Part shown: positions 28,729 through 36,018 of the stretch, in pieces
How positions within the stretch are numbered: the stretch's first letter is position 1
Layout of the letters: each line of letters opens with the position of its first letter
Assembly (NCBI GenBank): GCA_903886275.1
Contig: CAISLN010000080.1
Coordinates: 1 to 43,718, forward strand
Source of the DNA: an uncultured beta proteobacterium
GTDB taxonomy: Bacteria > Pseudomonadota > Gammaproteobacteria > Burkholderiales > Burkholderiaceae_C
Length of the DNA: 43,718 nucleotides
Direction of reading: 5' to 3'
The notes under the pieces: generated by a model
Told to the model about the DNA's origin: nothing
Seen by the model: only the letters and a program-made list of their open reading frames with translations
Database searches by the model: none
Made by a program: the position numbers and the translations under genes

Positions 28729-30014
28729 GCTGTGGCTCCGTTAGACGCGGTGTTGCCACCGTCAAAGAAATAGGTGACGCGCTTGCGCGGGTCCAGGTAG
28801 GCGGCGACCTTGGGTGAGAGCAGGACCGGGCGGATGGATTTGAGAATTTGCAAATCCGGCTCGGTCTCCAGATTGAGCATGAGGGCCTCGTCCTTGGGCA
28901 CCGATGCGTCATACACCAGCACCCAGGGTCGCAGGGGTTTTTGGGGGTTGACCGAAGTGACCACCGCAACCGATGCGTTGGACAGTTGCACGATGGAGCC
29001 CGGCGGATGCACCCCCAGGCAGCGGATCAGCAACTGCAAGGCGCGGAGTTCGAACTTGGGTCGGCAATGCGCAAACATATAGGACAGGGCTTCGTGCGGT
29101 GTCAGCGACTTGGAGGCATCGGTCGGATTGCACAGTTCATCGTAGTAATTCACCAGCGAGACCACCAGGGCACCGGGCGTCATGGCTTCGCGCTGTATGC
29201 CCTTGGGGTAGCCACTGCCGTCCGCGAATTCGTGGTGCTGCGCCAAAATGGCCAGCGCCTGGGCCGAGAGGCCGACCTTTTTGCCAATGGCCAGGCCCCG
29301 CTCCACATGGGTGGCCCGGAAATTGAGCTCCGCTTGGGAGGCTTCGGCAGGCGGCCTTTTGACGATGTGGTAGGGAATGTCGTTGAGCCCGATGTCATGC
29401 AAGAGCGCACCCAGGCACAGTTCCCGCGCGTCTTGTGGGCCGATCCCCATGTCCTTGGCCATCATCATGCTCAGAATGGCAACGTTCAGGCAGTGGGTAT
29501 AGACATCGTCACTGCCCGTCTTTTCGCCCATCACATGCAGTGTGGCGTCTGGGCTCGACAAAAACACAAGCACCATCTCGTCCACCAGCAGACCCAGTTC
29601 CTGCAGCGTCTCCTTGGGGCGCGAGAGGAGGTTTTTGTTCATGTTCTTGATGACTGCGGTGGCCTTGGAGAAAGCCCTCTGCACACGCTCTACGCTGTCA
29701 CGCCGCTGTCGGACCCTGCGCTGCAGCAGGAGCGCAGGGTCCCGCTGGGCGATGGGTGTTAGCGCGGTGGCTGCCTGTGCGGATGACGCTGCGATGGAGC
29801 AGGGTGCCGGGTCGCTGCGCAGGGGGTCGTACTTGTAGAGCGGCAGTTCCAGGGCAAGCAGCGCGTTGAGCTGGTCCTGGCTGCACACCTTGAAATGATT
29901 GAGCGTGAAGGAATGCTTGAACCAGGCCAGCTCCAGCATCACAAAGGCACCGATGTAGAGTTGCTCGGGAGACAGATAGGCGGACTCTGCCGTTTCGGCG
30001 CCTGATGGTGTCAT
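28725..30014 (-). CDS. HD-GYP cyclic-di-GMP phosphodiesterase with N-terminal DUF3391
   Basis: A 429-residue protein from ATG 30014 (GTG at 30050 is possible; neither has a good ribosome site). The N-terminus (LYIGAFVMLELAWFKHSFTLNHFKV) matches the DUF3391 region found before HD-GYP domains. The HD-GYP domain (about 150-330) has LGALLHDIGLNDIP, HVERGLAIG, LAQHHEFADGSGYPKGI and VVSLVNYYDELCNP, so the metal ligands and GYP motif are intact. It is predicted to hydrolyse c-di-GMP. It is co-transcribed with the hybrid kinase, whose receiver or HPt output may control it; that is inference. Confidence 0.9.
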
Positions 30015-30185
30015 TTCTTTTGGTGTAGGACCCTGGTTTCCAGTCGGCACAACGTGTGCGGCGGCTTGCAGGGTTGGGTTGAGCTGCTATTCCTTTCGAG
30101 TGTACGGATGTTTTTGTTGCAAAACAGGTGATTTTTCGCGTGCGCCATCCCGCGGCCGCGATGGCCGCCGCTTGCCGGCAGGTTT

Positions 30186-30206
30186 GCGCCTGCTTCAGGC
30201 AGGCGC
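30186..30206 (-). terminator. Hairpin downstream of ppk2
   Basis: A perfect 8-bp stem GCGCCTGC / GCAGGCGC with a 5-nt loop lies 8 bp after the ppk2 stop codon. No T-run follows on the minus strand, so termination efficiency is uncertain. Confidence 0.45.
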
Positions 30207-30213
30207 GGTTTCT

Positions 30214-31158
30214 TCAATAGCGCTCGGGCACCACCATCTCGCCCGGCACGGGCAGGCGGGTGTAGTCGTCGTTGCGCACACGTGCAGGCAGCACCACCGG
30301 CGCATGCACCACCTCGGTGTAGGGGATCTGGTCCAGCAAATGCTGTATGCAGTTCAGGCGCGCGGTCTTTTTGTCCACCGCCTGCACCACCCACCAGGGC
30401 GCCTCGGGGATATGGGTGCGCTCTAGCATGATCTCCTTTGCCTTGGTGTATTCCTCCCAGCGCACGCGGCTCTCCAGGTCCATGGGGCTGAGCTTCCATT
30501 GCTTGAGCGGGTCGTGGATACGGCCCAGAAAGCGCGAATGCTGCTCTTCATCGGTGATGGAGAACCAGTACTTGATGACCTGGACGCCACTGCGTGCGAG
30601 CATCTTCTCGAACTCGGGCACAGTGCGGAAAAACTCTTCGTATTCGTCGTCGGAGCAAAAGCCCATGACGCGTTCCACGCCGGCGCGGTTGTACCAGCTG
30701 CGGTCAAACAGCACCATCTCGCCGGCGGCCGGCAGGTGCGACACATAGCGCTGGAAGTACCACTGCGTGCGTTCGCGGTCATTGGGGGCGGGCAGGGCGG
30801 CCACGCGGGCCACGCGCGGGTTCAGGCGCTGGGTGATGCGCTTGATCACGCCACCCTTGCCGGCGGCGTCGCGCCCTTCAAACAAAATCACCACCTTGTG
30901 GCGGCTTGCCACCACCCAGTCCTGCAGCTTGACCAGCTCACCCTGCAGGCGAAACAGCTCCTGGAAGTAGGTGCGTCTGGCCAGGCGCTGCGCTTCGTCG
31001 CGCGGCTTGCCGCTGGCTTGCAGCTCTTCCATATTGCGCTCTTCGAGCTCCATCTCCAGCTCTTCGTCATAGCTGTCGAGCAGGTCTTCGCGCATGCGCT
31101 GCATCATTTCCTCTTGTTGCCGCATCATTTCTTCTTGTTGTTCGGTATGAATGGCCAT
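30214..31158 (-). CDS. ppk2: Polyphosphate kinase 2
   Basis: A 314-residue protein of the PPK2 family. Walker A GRDAAGKGG is at about 95-103, the Walker B/lid segment VLFDRSWYNRAGVERVMGF at about 149-167, and the conserved WKLSPMDLESRVRWEEYTKAKEIML near 230-255. The first ~45 residues are an unusual Met/Glu/Gln-rich charged helix (EEMMRQQEEMMQRMRED). The enzyme transfers phosphate between polyphosphate and nucleotides; the direction depends on subclass, which I do not assign. A two-unit Pho box with a weak -10 lies upstream, back-to-back with the chemoreceptor promoter. A ppk2 in a Pho-type region fits polyphosphate mobilisation at low phosphate. Confidence 0.92.
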   Translation of the reverse strand: MAIHTEQQEEMMRQQEEMMQRMREDLLDSYDEELEMELEERNMEELQASGKPRDEAQRLARRTYFQELFRLQGELVKLQDWVVASRHKVVILFEGRDAAGKGGVIKRITQRLNPRVARVAALPAPNDRERTQWYFQRYVSHLPAAGEMVLFDRSWYNRAGVERVMGFCSDDEYEEFFRTVPEFEKMLARSGVQVIKYWFSITDEEQHSRFLGRIHDPLKQWKLSPMDLESRVRWEEYTKAKEIMLERTHIPEAPWWVVQAVDKKTARLNCIQHLLDQIPYTEVVHAPVVLPARVRNDDYTRLPVPGEMVVPERY

Positions 31159-31197
31159 GACAGTCTTCGCTTTCGGATTAAAGAAACAATGGTTAGG

Positions 31198-31231
31198 AGC
31201 ATGCTTAGAAAATATTGCAGTTGTGTGACAA
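31198..31231 (-). promoter_or_regulatory. Probable Pho-box promoter of ppk2
   Basis: On the minus strand: TTGTCAC (31225-31231), 4 bp, CTGCAAT (31214-31220), 10 bp, then a weak -10 CATGCT (31198-31203). The geometry matches the other sites, but the -10 is poor. Confidence 0.55.
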
Positions 31232-31246
31232 CCTTCCGATGTGTGG

Positions 31247-31280
31247 CCTTCACGTCCCTGTCATGCGGCCCCACTAGTAT
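31247..31280 (+). promoter_or_regulatory. Pho-box promoter upstream of the 38-codon ORF and chemoreceptor
   Basis: CCTTCAC (31247-31253), 4 bp, CTGTCAT (31258-31264), 10 bp, then -10-like TAGTAT (31275-31280). It drives rightward transcription, with an ATG 8 bp after the -10 at 31289. It is 15 bp from the divergent ppk2 Pho box. Confidence 0.68.
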
Positions 31281-31288
31281 CCTCACCC

Positions 31289-31405
31289 ATGACACCGACC
31301 AACGCGATCCCGGCGCCGCCTGCCACCACTTACGATCCCCGCACCATGGCCCTGCAGGCCAGCGTCGCCCTGGCTTATCACATGCTGCCGGCGCGCCGGA
31401 GCTAA
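31289..31405 (+). CDS. Possible leaderless 38-aa ORF ahead of the chemoreceptor
   Basis: It runs from ATG 31289 to TAA 31405, starting MTPTNAIPAPPATTYDPRTM and ending YHMLPARRS. I recognise no family. The ATG lies 8 bp after the -10 of a Pho-box promoter, which favours translation from the mRNA 5' end. It could be a short leader peptide, a real microprotein, or the remnant of a truncated gene. The chemoreceptor follows after 32 bp with its own ribosome site. Confidence 0.4.
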   Translation: MTPTNAIPAPPATTYDPRTMALQASVALAYHMLPARRS

Positions 31406-31437
31406 TGCTGGCCCTGGGTTCAACAAGGAAGTGACGC

Positions 31438-33024
31438 ATGCATTGGATGAAGCGGGTCAGCATACGCGCCCGGCTGGGTGCTCTGCTGGTGTTCTCGGTG
31501 CTGTCGCTGTGCCTGTTGGGAGGCTTTTCTTCGTGGACGATTCTGCGCATCTCCAGCCAGGCCACCGGCTTTATCGACAAGGAATTCGAGGCGGTACGCA
31601 CGGTCGGGCGCATACAGACGGCCATCAGTGATGCCAGGCGTTTTGAAAAAGACCTGCTGCTGACGATGGGCGACGACCAGGCCACCGAGCGCTTTAGCGC
31701 CCTGTGGGCCACTGAGATTGCACGCATTCGCAACGGCTTGGTGGCGCTGCGTGCACTCAGTCAGGCCGATGCGGCAATCGGCATCGCCGCCATGGGCCAG
31801 GGCATAGACGGCTACGAGCGCGGCTTCAAGCAAGTGCGGGAGCAGATCGCGCATGGCGAATTGCACGACCCATGGGCCGCCAACGCAGCGATGACGCCTC
31901 TGTTTTCCAGTCTGACGCTGACCGAGCAGTCGCTGGCGACGCTCGCCCGCGCGATAGATACCAGGGCCAATAGCCAGCGCGAGCAACTGGCGCTGGCCGG
32001 CGCGGCCGCCCCTTGGTTGGTGATAGGCGCAACGCTGGTGGCTTCGCTGGCTGCTTTGCTGCTGGTGGCCGCAACCCTGCACTCCATCTTGGTGCCGGTG
32101 CGTACCCTGCAAAGGCTTGCCAGTGCCTGGGGCGGTGGTGATCTGCGCGAGGGCATGGACCATAAGGGCACAGACGAGCTGTCCCAAGTGATGTCCGATA
32201 TGGGACGCATGCGCCAGCAACTCTGCACGCTGGTGAGTCGGGTGCAATCCGGCGTGGAGGTGGTGGACAACAACACCGCAGAAATGGCCTTTGCCAATGG
32301 CGACCTGTCCAAGCGCACCGAGCAGGCTGGCGCCTCGCTTAAAAATACAGCCCTGTCGGTGGAGCAGTTGTCCGTGGCTGTGCAGCGCACCACCGAATCA
32401 GCAAGCCATGGGGTGGTCGCATCGCAACAGGCCATGCAGGTGGCCAAGGATGGCGGGCGCCTGGTGGCCAGCGTGGTGCAGACCATGCAAGCCATCAACG
32501 CGTCTTCGCACAAGGTCAACGAGATCATTGGTGTGATCGAGGGCATTGCCTTTCAGACCAATATCCTGGCCCTGAACGCTGCGGTGGAAGCGGCGCGGGC
32601 CGCCGAGCAGGGCCGGGGCTTTGCGGTAGTGGCCGCCGAGGTGCGCAGCCTGGCCGCGCGCTCCTCTGTGGCGGCGCGTGAGATCAAGTCCATCATCGGC
32701 CATTCGGTGGCGCAGATCGGTGAGGGCAGTGCCCAGGTGGAAAGCGCGGGTCTGAAGATGCAGGAGATCGTGGGCAGCGTGCAGGGCGTGGCCCACATCA
32801 TCGAAGACATACGCCTGGCAGCCAATGCACAGTTCGATGGCATTCACCGCATCAGCCACGCCATGGACGCCATGGGCCAAGCCACCCAGGAGAACGCCGA
32901 CATGGTCGAGCAGTCGGCGGCGGGTACGCGCGGCCTGAGCGATGAGGTCGGCCAGTTGCGTTCGGCGCTGCGGGCCTTCAAGCTGGGTGACAGTCCTGTG
33001 CTGCGCCCGTTCGCTGCATCCTAA
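31438..33024 (+). CDS. Methyl-accepting chemotaxis protein with 4-helix-bundle sensor
   Basis: A 528-residue protein. The first membrane segment is at about 12-32 and the periplasmic four-helix-bundle-type sensor (4HB_MCP) at about 33-185. The second membrane segment is at about 188-212, a HAMP domain at about 213-265, and a signalling hairpin with the highly conserved tip IEGIAFQTNILALNAAVEAARAAEQGRGFAVVAAEVR near 365-400. No CheR-docking pentapeptide is seen at the C-terminus. ATG 31438 has an AAGGAAG ribosome site. It appears to be transcribed from a Pho-box promoter together with a 38-codon ORF, suggesting taxis toward phosphate or organophosphorus compounds under starvation. The ligand is unproven. 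Confidence 0.9.
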   Translation: MHWMKRVSIRARLGALLVFSVLSLCLLGGFSSWTILRISSQATGFIDKEFEAVRTVGRIQTAISDARRFEKDLLLTMGDDQATERFSALWATEIARIRNGLVALRALSQADAAIGIAAMGQGIDGYERGFKQVREQIAHGELHDPWAANAAMTPLFSSLTLTEQSLATLARAIDTRANSQREQLALAGAAAPWLVIGATLVASLAALLLVAATLHSILVPVRTLQRLASAWGGGDLREGMDHKGTDELSQVMSDMGRMRQQLCTLVSRVQSGVEVVDNNTAEMAFANGDLSKRTEQAGASLKNTALSVEQLSVAVQRTTESASHGVVASQQAMQVAKDGGRLVASVVQTMQAINASSHKVNEIIGVIEGIAFQTNILALNAAVEAARAAEQGRGFAVVAAEVRSLAARSSVAAREIKSIIGHSVAQIGEGSAQVESAGLKMQEIVGSVQGVAHIIEDIRLAANAQFDGIHRISHAMDAMGQATQENADMVEQSAAGTRGLSDEVGQLRSALRAFKLGDSPVLRPFAAS

Positions 33025-33072
33025 GCCCTGCGGCGCAGGCCGCCCGGCCGTTGCCAAATGCGGCTGGCGGGC

Positions 33073-33195
33073 TTACTGCGCGTCGGCCAATCGCAGCTCC
33101 GGGGTCTCGTGGACTTCGGGCAGGCACAGGCTGCACCAACTGTCGTCAAACAGCGTGTCGAGTATTTTTTTCACACTCAAGTATTTCCAGAACAT
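33073..33195 (-). CDS. Candidate Pho-regulated 40-aa microprotein
   Basis: From ATG 33195 to TAA 33073. The sequence starts MFWKYLSVKKILDTLFDDSW, has a C-S-L-C pair in the middle (residues 22-25) and an acidic tail (LPEVHETPELRLADAQ). No family is recognised. A weak ribosome site (AAAGG) lies 9 bp before. Support for a real gene is a three-unit Pho-box promoter with correctly spaced -10, about 27 bp of leader, and nothing else on that strand for it to drive. An amphipathic N-terminal helix could associate with the membrane. It is convergent with the chemoreceptor gene. Confidence 0.55.
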   Translation of the reverse strand: MFWKYLSVKKILDTLFDDSWCSLCLPEVHETPELRLADAQ

Positions 33196-33228
33196 GGTCG
33201 CAGCCTTTGGAGTTGATCAACAGCTCCC

Positions 33229-33273
33229 AAGGTAACTTTTACGCGTGACGCCTTGGCGACAGTTCTGTGAATC
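33229..33273 (-). promoter_or_regulatory. Pho-box promoter of the 40-aa ORF
   Basis: On the minus strand: GATTCAC (33267-33273), CTGTCGC (33256-33262) and GCGTCAC (33245-33251) in 11-bp register. Then 10 bp and -10-like TACCTT (33229-33234). Confidence 0.62.
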
Positions 33274-33326
33274 CGCCAAGACAGCGGCGCCGCCGGCAAA
33301 GGATAGGTTGGTCCTGGCTATCGAAA

Positions 33327-33342
33327 CGTACGCTATCGTACA
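33327..33342. promoter_or_regulatory. Palindrome CGTACG-CTAT-CGTACA, second copy
   Basis: It shares 13 of 16 positions with the site at 5565-5580 upstream of the adhesin. It lies 115 bp before the 85-aa gene. It is a possible operator for an unknown regulator shared by the two loci. Confidence 0.4.
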
Positions 33343-33375
33343 TAAAGTAATAAATGGATAACAATTGGATAGGAG

Positions 33376-33390
33376 GCCTATTCAATAGGC
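33376..33390. promoter_or_regulatory. Short inverted repeat GCCTAT-TCA-ATAGGC
   Basis: A perfect 6-bp repeat with a 3-bp centre, between the palindrome at 33327 and the 85-aa gene. It could be an operator half or a small leader hairpin. The 33196-33457 gap otherwise holds only the Pho promoter and the palindrome. Confidence 0.3.
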
Positions 33391-33457
33391 AAAAATGCTG
33401 CCTGTGAGGCTATCATTGCTACGAAATACAAGGAAACCTAGTTGAAAGGACCTCGCC

Positions 33458-33715
33458 ATGCGCGCCATCCACGAAGCCCGCCGCTTCATCGAAGAAACCC
33501 CCCATGAGGAGTCTGCACAGATTCTGGCCCGTCTGGTGTTGGCGCTGGAGACCGAAGTCCAGGTGGCCATTTCAGACATCTACAAGCTCAATCGCAAGCA
33601 CTTCGAGCTGGCCCTGACGATCTTGCAGGAATGGCGCTTGGCACGCTATTACGCCGGCAAGGCTCGCCTGTTTGATGGCGCTGTGCAAGCGACGGAGTTG
33701 GTGCCCAAGGAATAA
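33458..33715 (+). CDS. Small helical protein of unknown function (85 aa)
   Basis: ATG 33458 has an AAAGGA ribosome site 9 bp before. The protein is mostly alpha-helical and charged (EARRFIEETPHEESAQILARLVLALETEV), with a second half KLNRKHFELALTILQEWRLARYYAGKARLF. No membrane segment or metal motif is present. I recognise no named family. Base composition matches the neighbours. It stands alone between the microprotein locus and the phnZ remnant. The upstream palindrome and inverted repeat suggest individual regulation. Confidence 0.7.
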   Translation: MRAIHEARRFIEETPHEESAQILARLVLALETEVQVAISDIYKLNRKHFELALTILQEWRLARYYAGKARLFDGAVQATELVPKE

Positions 33716-33737
33716 AGCCTTTGCGGCTGTTAGTCCG

Positions 33738-33935
33738 GCATGCACAAGGGTCCATCCGCGCAGTTCGTCCAAGGCGTGTGGCAGCTTAGCGCTTGGCCTG
33801 CAGATGCAGGCGCACCGGCACGCCCCCATACGGCCCCCACAGCAGCGCCCCTGTGTGCAGTTGCTCATACACGGCCGCGCAGGGTGGGCGTAGTGCCCAG
33901 CCCGCCCACCTGATAGCACAGCTCGTGCAGCCCAC
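33738..33935 (-). pseudogene. Remnant of a second phnZ-like gene
   Basis: The DNA aligns with two separated parts of the intact phnZ-like gene at 35337-35900. 33738-33783 matches its 3' end (PHAV/ALDELR..LVHA) and 33786-33935 matches its centre (VPVRLHLQAKR versus EPVRLHVQAKR). About 190 bp between these parts, the whole N-terminal HD portion and the reading frame are lost. It is on the same strand as the intact copy, with the AT-rich membrane gene in between. This is a decayed tandem paralogue. The rest of the 33716-34066 gap holds only a dispersed repeat. Confidence 0.75.
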
Positions 33936-33943
33936 TGCTGCTG

Positions 33944-33980
33944 CTGCAACCCGAAAGCGCGCCTTCGCTTCCATGGCCGT
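33944..33980 (+). repeat. Dispersed intergenic repeat, copy B
   Basis: CTGCAACCCGAAAGC...CATGGC, about 83% identical over 37 bp to 17306-17342. It directly adjoins the phnZ remnant. Confidence 0.45.
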
Positions 33981-34066
33981 GCCACAAACAGCAGGCCTCG
34001 CTGCGGCTTGTCCCGCGGGTTTAGATTTTCCATATGAGCGCCATTTTGTTGAAATTTTATATTTTA

Positions 34067-35218
34067 TTAAGGCAACTTCAGAATAATAAAGGAGCCATAT
34101 TTTTCAAGAAGCAACGACAAGGCATAAAGTGTGCTGCCGACCAATGCAGAGCCTAAAATTATTCCGCTCAAGTAACTGATGTAACCAATCCACTCTAGGG
34201 CAAAAAAAGTAAACACTATAAAAATGATACTGGAAATCACCTTGAATTCGGTAAAGAAATAACCATAAGAGGCCAAGCCAAACAATGTGACAAGCATAAT
34301 TCCATAGCCAATTGCAGACTTGCGATTGTAAAATGGCGATGCAGCTACAAGCAAGCTAATGCCAAGGGTAATTGTGCAGTAATACTGAATGCCAGCATTA
34401 AAGAATTCAGTATATTGACCGTATTCTTTGAATGTGGCAATGTAAATGCCAAGAACCAGCATGTGACCAAAGATAACTTTGTTCAGCGTATTTTCTGTGT
34501 GGTGAAAAAATAATTTTCCGGGAATGCAAACCATGCTGAAGGAAATTCCACCAGACAAGCAAACTGCTGCAAAGAAGCCGAAAATAGTGGAGTGGTAAGC
34601 AAAGGCGAGCGTGCCAAAATAAAGCATTCCATAGAGAGCCGCAACACACTGGACAGGAATGCCGAAATTGAGCAGTTTGGCAATGAACTTCTGCAGAGCT
34701 GGTCGTGAATCAATAATCCAGCCTAAAACCATTATGTTGGCAAATGATGCAAACAATGCTACGTAGTAATATTGTGATTTCCAAATAAAATCAGGACGAA
34801 AAATTCCAAGCAGGGTGAGGGTAACGAAGACGGCTTGATAATAAACGACGGGAACAGCTTTAATGAACACCCACAGCCCGGAGACAAGCTTTGAAATGAC
34901 ACCGCTAAACGCCACTAGGAAAAAAATGACACCAACAACTTTAATAAAGTTGATCCAGGATAAATAGCTTGACCAACTTGGTTCGGTAGAATTTAGCTCG
35001 TTTTTTGAATTGAGCGGTTGTATCGAAGTTTTTTTATCTTCGGCTGTAATATATTTTTGCGCAAGCTCTGTCGCTACTTCTTTGCTTAAGTAGCCATCTT
35101 TTTCCATGGAAAAAATCAACTGATTTTTAACATCAGCAACATTGCTTGCTTGAGTCTGTCCAAATGCATTTCCTAAAAAAGCAAGCAGGACAAAAACCAT
35201 GAAAATTAAATTTTTCAT
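34067..35218 (-). CDS. AT-rich multi-pass membrane protein of unknown function
   Basis: A 383-residue protein with a signal peptide (MKNLIFMVFVLLAFLGNAFGQ) and a short soluble region (about 22-85, with KDGYLSKEVATELAQKYITAEDKK). About nine or ten hydrophobic segments then run from residue 88 to the C-terminus. No catalytic motif is recognised. Its base composition is far lower in GC than everything around it and its codons are A/T-ending, a sign of horizontal transfer. It sits between the decayed and the intact phnZ-like genes on the same strand. No Pho box or clear promoter was found. The function is not assigned; a transporter-like or signalling membrane role cannot be distinguished. Confidence 0.75.
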   Translation of the reverse strand: MKNLIFMVFVLLAFLGNAFGQTQASNVADVKNQLIFSMEKDGYLSKEVATELAQKYITAEDKKTSIQPLNSKNELNSTEPSWSSYLSWINFIKVVGVIFFLVAFSGVISKLVSGLWVFIKAVPVVYYQAVFVTLTLLGIFRPDFIWKSQYYYVALFASFANIMVLGWIIDSRPALQKFIAKLLNFGIPVQCVAALYGMLYFGTLAFAYHSTIFGFFAAVCLSGGISFSMVCIPGKLFFHHTENTLNKVIFGHMLVLGIYIATFKEYGQYTEFFNAGIQYYCTITLGISLLVAASPFYNRKSAIGYGIMLVTLFGLASYGYFFTEFKVISSIIFIVFTFFALEWIGYISYLSGIILGSALVGSTLYALSLLLEKYGSFIILKLP

Positions 35219-35336
35219 TTTTATTTCTTTGAGAGTTTTGACGCTTGAATTGTCTCATGCGCAATCATTCAAAAATCTCGCTTTCGAAATACCCGAAAAC
35301 CCAGGAAACGCCACCCGTCGCGACCAGTGGCCTTTG

Positions 35337-35900
35337 CTACGCGGGCAAAAAGTGCACAAGGTCCATCAGCGCGCGCAGTTCGTTTACGGCATGTGGCACG
35401 TCGCGTGCAAACCATTGCGGGCGTTTGCCCGCTTCGTCCCAGGCGCGCAATTTCTGTGCGTCCAAGGCATAGGGGGCTGACTGGAAAGCCAGGCATTCCT
35501 GAGGGCCCATGGCTCCGCCTTGCAGCGCCAGGCTGCGCACCGAGTCGGGCGACAGGCGCTCTAGGTACCCTGGCTGGATGGCCACTAAGTAGCGCTTGGC
35601 TTGCACATGCAAGCGCACCGGCTCTGCCACGCCAGGGCCCCATACCGCCTCCAGCAGAGTCGCGCCTCTGTGCTCATGCCGGTCATCCACTCCTTGCAGG
35701 GTGGGTGTGCCTTCGGGCTCGCCCATCAGGTGGCCCAGGTCATGCAGCCAGCTCGCCAGTTGCAGGGACTGTGAGGCACCGGCAGCGCGCGCCAACTGGC
35801 CGCATTGCCAGGCATGTTCGATTTGTGAAATGCCCTCTCCCGCGTAGGCCAGCGCGCCCTTGCGGGTCAACAATTCCAGAATGGCTTGTGGATGGTTCAT
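35337..35900 (-). CDS. phnZ: PhnZ-like HD-domain phosphonate oxygenase
   Basis: A 187-residue protein of the phosphonate-associated HD family. PhnZ is a mixed-valence di-iron oxygenase that cleaves 2-amino-1-hydroxyethylphosphonate to glycine and phosphate. Residues spaced as in PhnZ are visible: Tyr19, Glu22, His29, His53-Asp54, His75, His98 and Asp155 (YAGE, EHAWQC, LHDLGH, HEHRG, RLHVQAKRY, AWDEAGK). ATG 35900 is chosen because a Pho-box promoter's -10 ends 6 bp before it; the ATG at 35924 would lie upstream of the predicted transcript start. It is divergent from phnC. The partner dioxygenase PhnY is not in this window. Confidence 0.82.
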   Translation of the reverse strand: MNHPQAILELLTRKGALAYAGEGISQIEHAWQCGQLARAAGASQSLQLASWLHDLGHLMGEPEGTPTLQGVDDRHEHRGATLLEAVWGPGVAEPVRLHVQAKRYLVAIQPGYLERLSPDSVRSLALQGGAMGPQECLAFQSAPYALDAQKLRAWDEAGKRPQWFARDVPHAVNELRALMDLVHFLPA

Positions 35901-35906
35901 CACACC

Positions 35907-35940
35907 ATCATGGAAGGTCGTCATGAAGGCTTGATGACAG
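35907..35940 (-). promoter_or_regulatory. Pho-box promoter of the phnZ-like gene
   Basis: On the minus strand: CTGTCAT (35934-35940), 4 bp, CCTTCAT (35923-35929), 10 bp, then -10-like CATGAT (35907-35912). Only 6 bp separate the -10 from ATG 35900, predicting a leaderless mRNA. Confidence 0.75.
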
Positions 35941-35978
35941 CGAAGAAGGTGCGCGATCTGCCTTTGGATAACGCGTGT

Positions 35979-36012
35979 CTGTCATCAATCCTTCACGCCC
36001 GGCAGTGACACT
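35979..36012 (+). promoter_or_regulatory. Pho-box promoter of the phnCDE operon
   Basis: CTGTCAT (35979-35985), 4 bp, CCTTCAC (35990-35996), 10 bp, then -10-like GACACT (36007-36012). The phnC ATG follows after 6 bp at 36019. It is almost the mirror image of the phnZ promoter, with 38 bp between boxes. Confidence 0.75.
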
Positions 36013-36018
36013 GACTGC

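Noticed and set aside
30051..30150. Pho box before the HD-GYP gene
   Set aside because: CTGTTTT and TTGCAAC are present but do not fit the 11-bp register and 10-bp spacing to TACACT.
33572..34033. 153-codon minus ORF across the phnZ remnant
   Set aside because: The open frame mixes bits of the decayed gene in different frames and has no coherent protein; the DNA is better explained as a remnant.
33458..35900. Composite transposon around the AT-rich gene
   Set aside because: No transposase, terminal inverted repeats or target duplications were seen; the flanking similarity is explained by phnZ duplication.
35199..35926. Plus-strand ORFs opposite the phnZ-like gene
   Set aside because: Antisense frames without motifs; the minus strand shows the complete set of PhnZ metal ligands.
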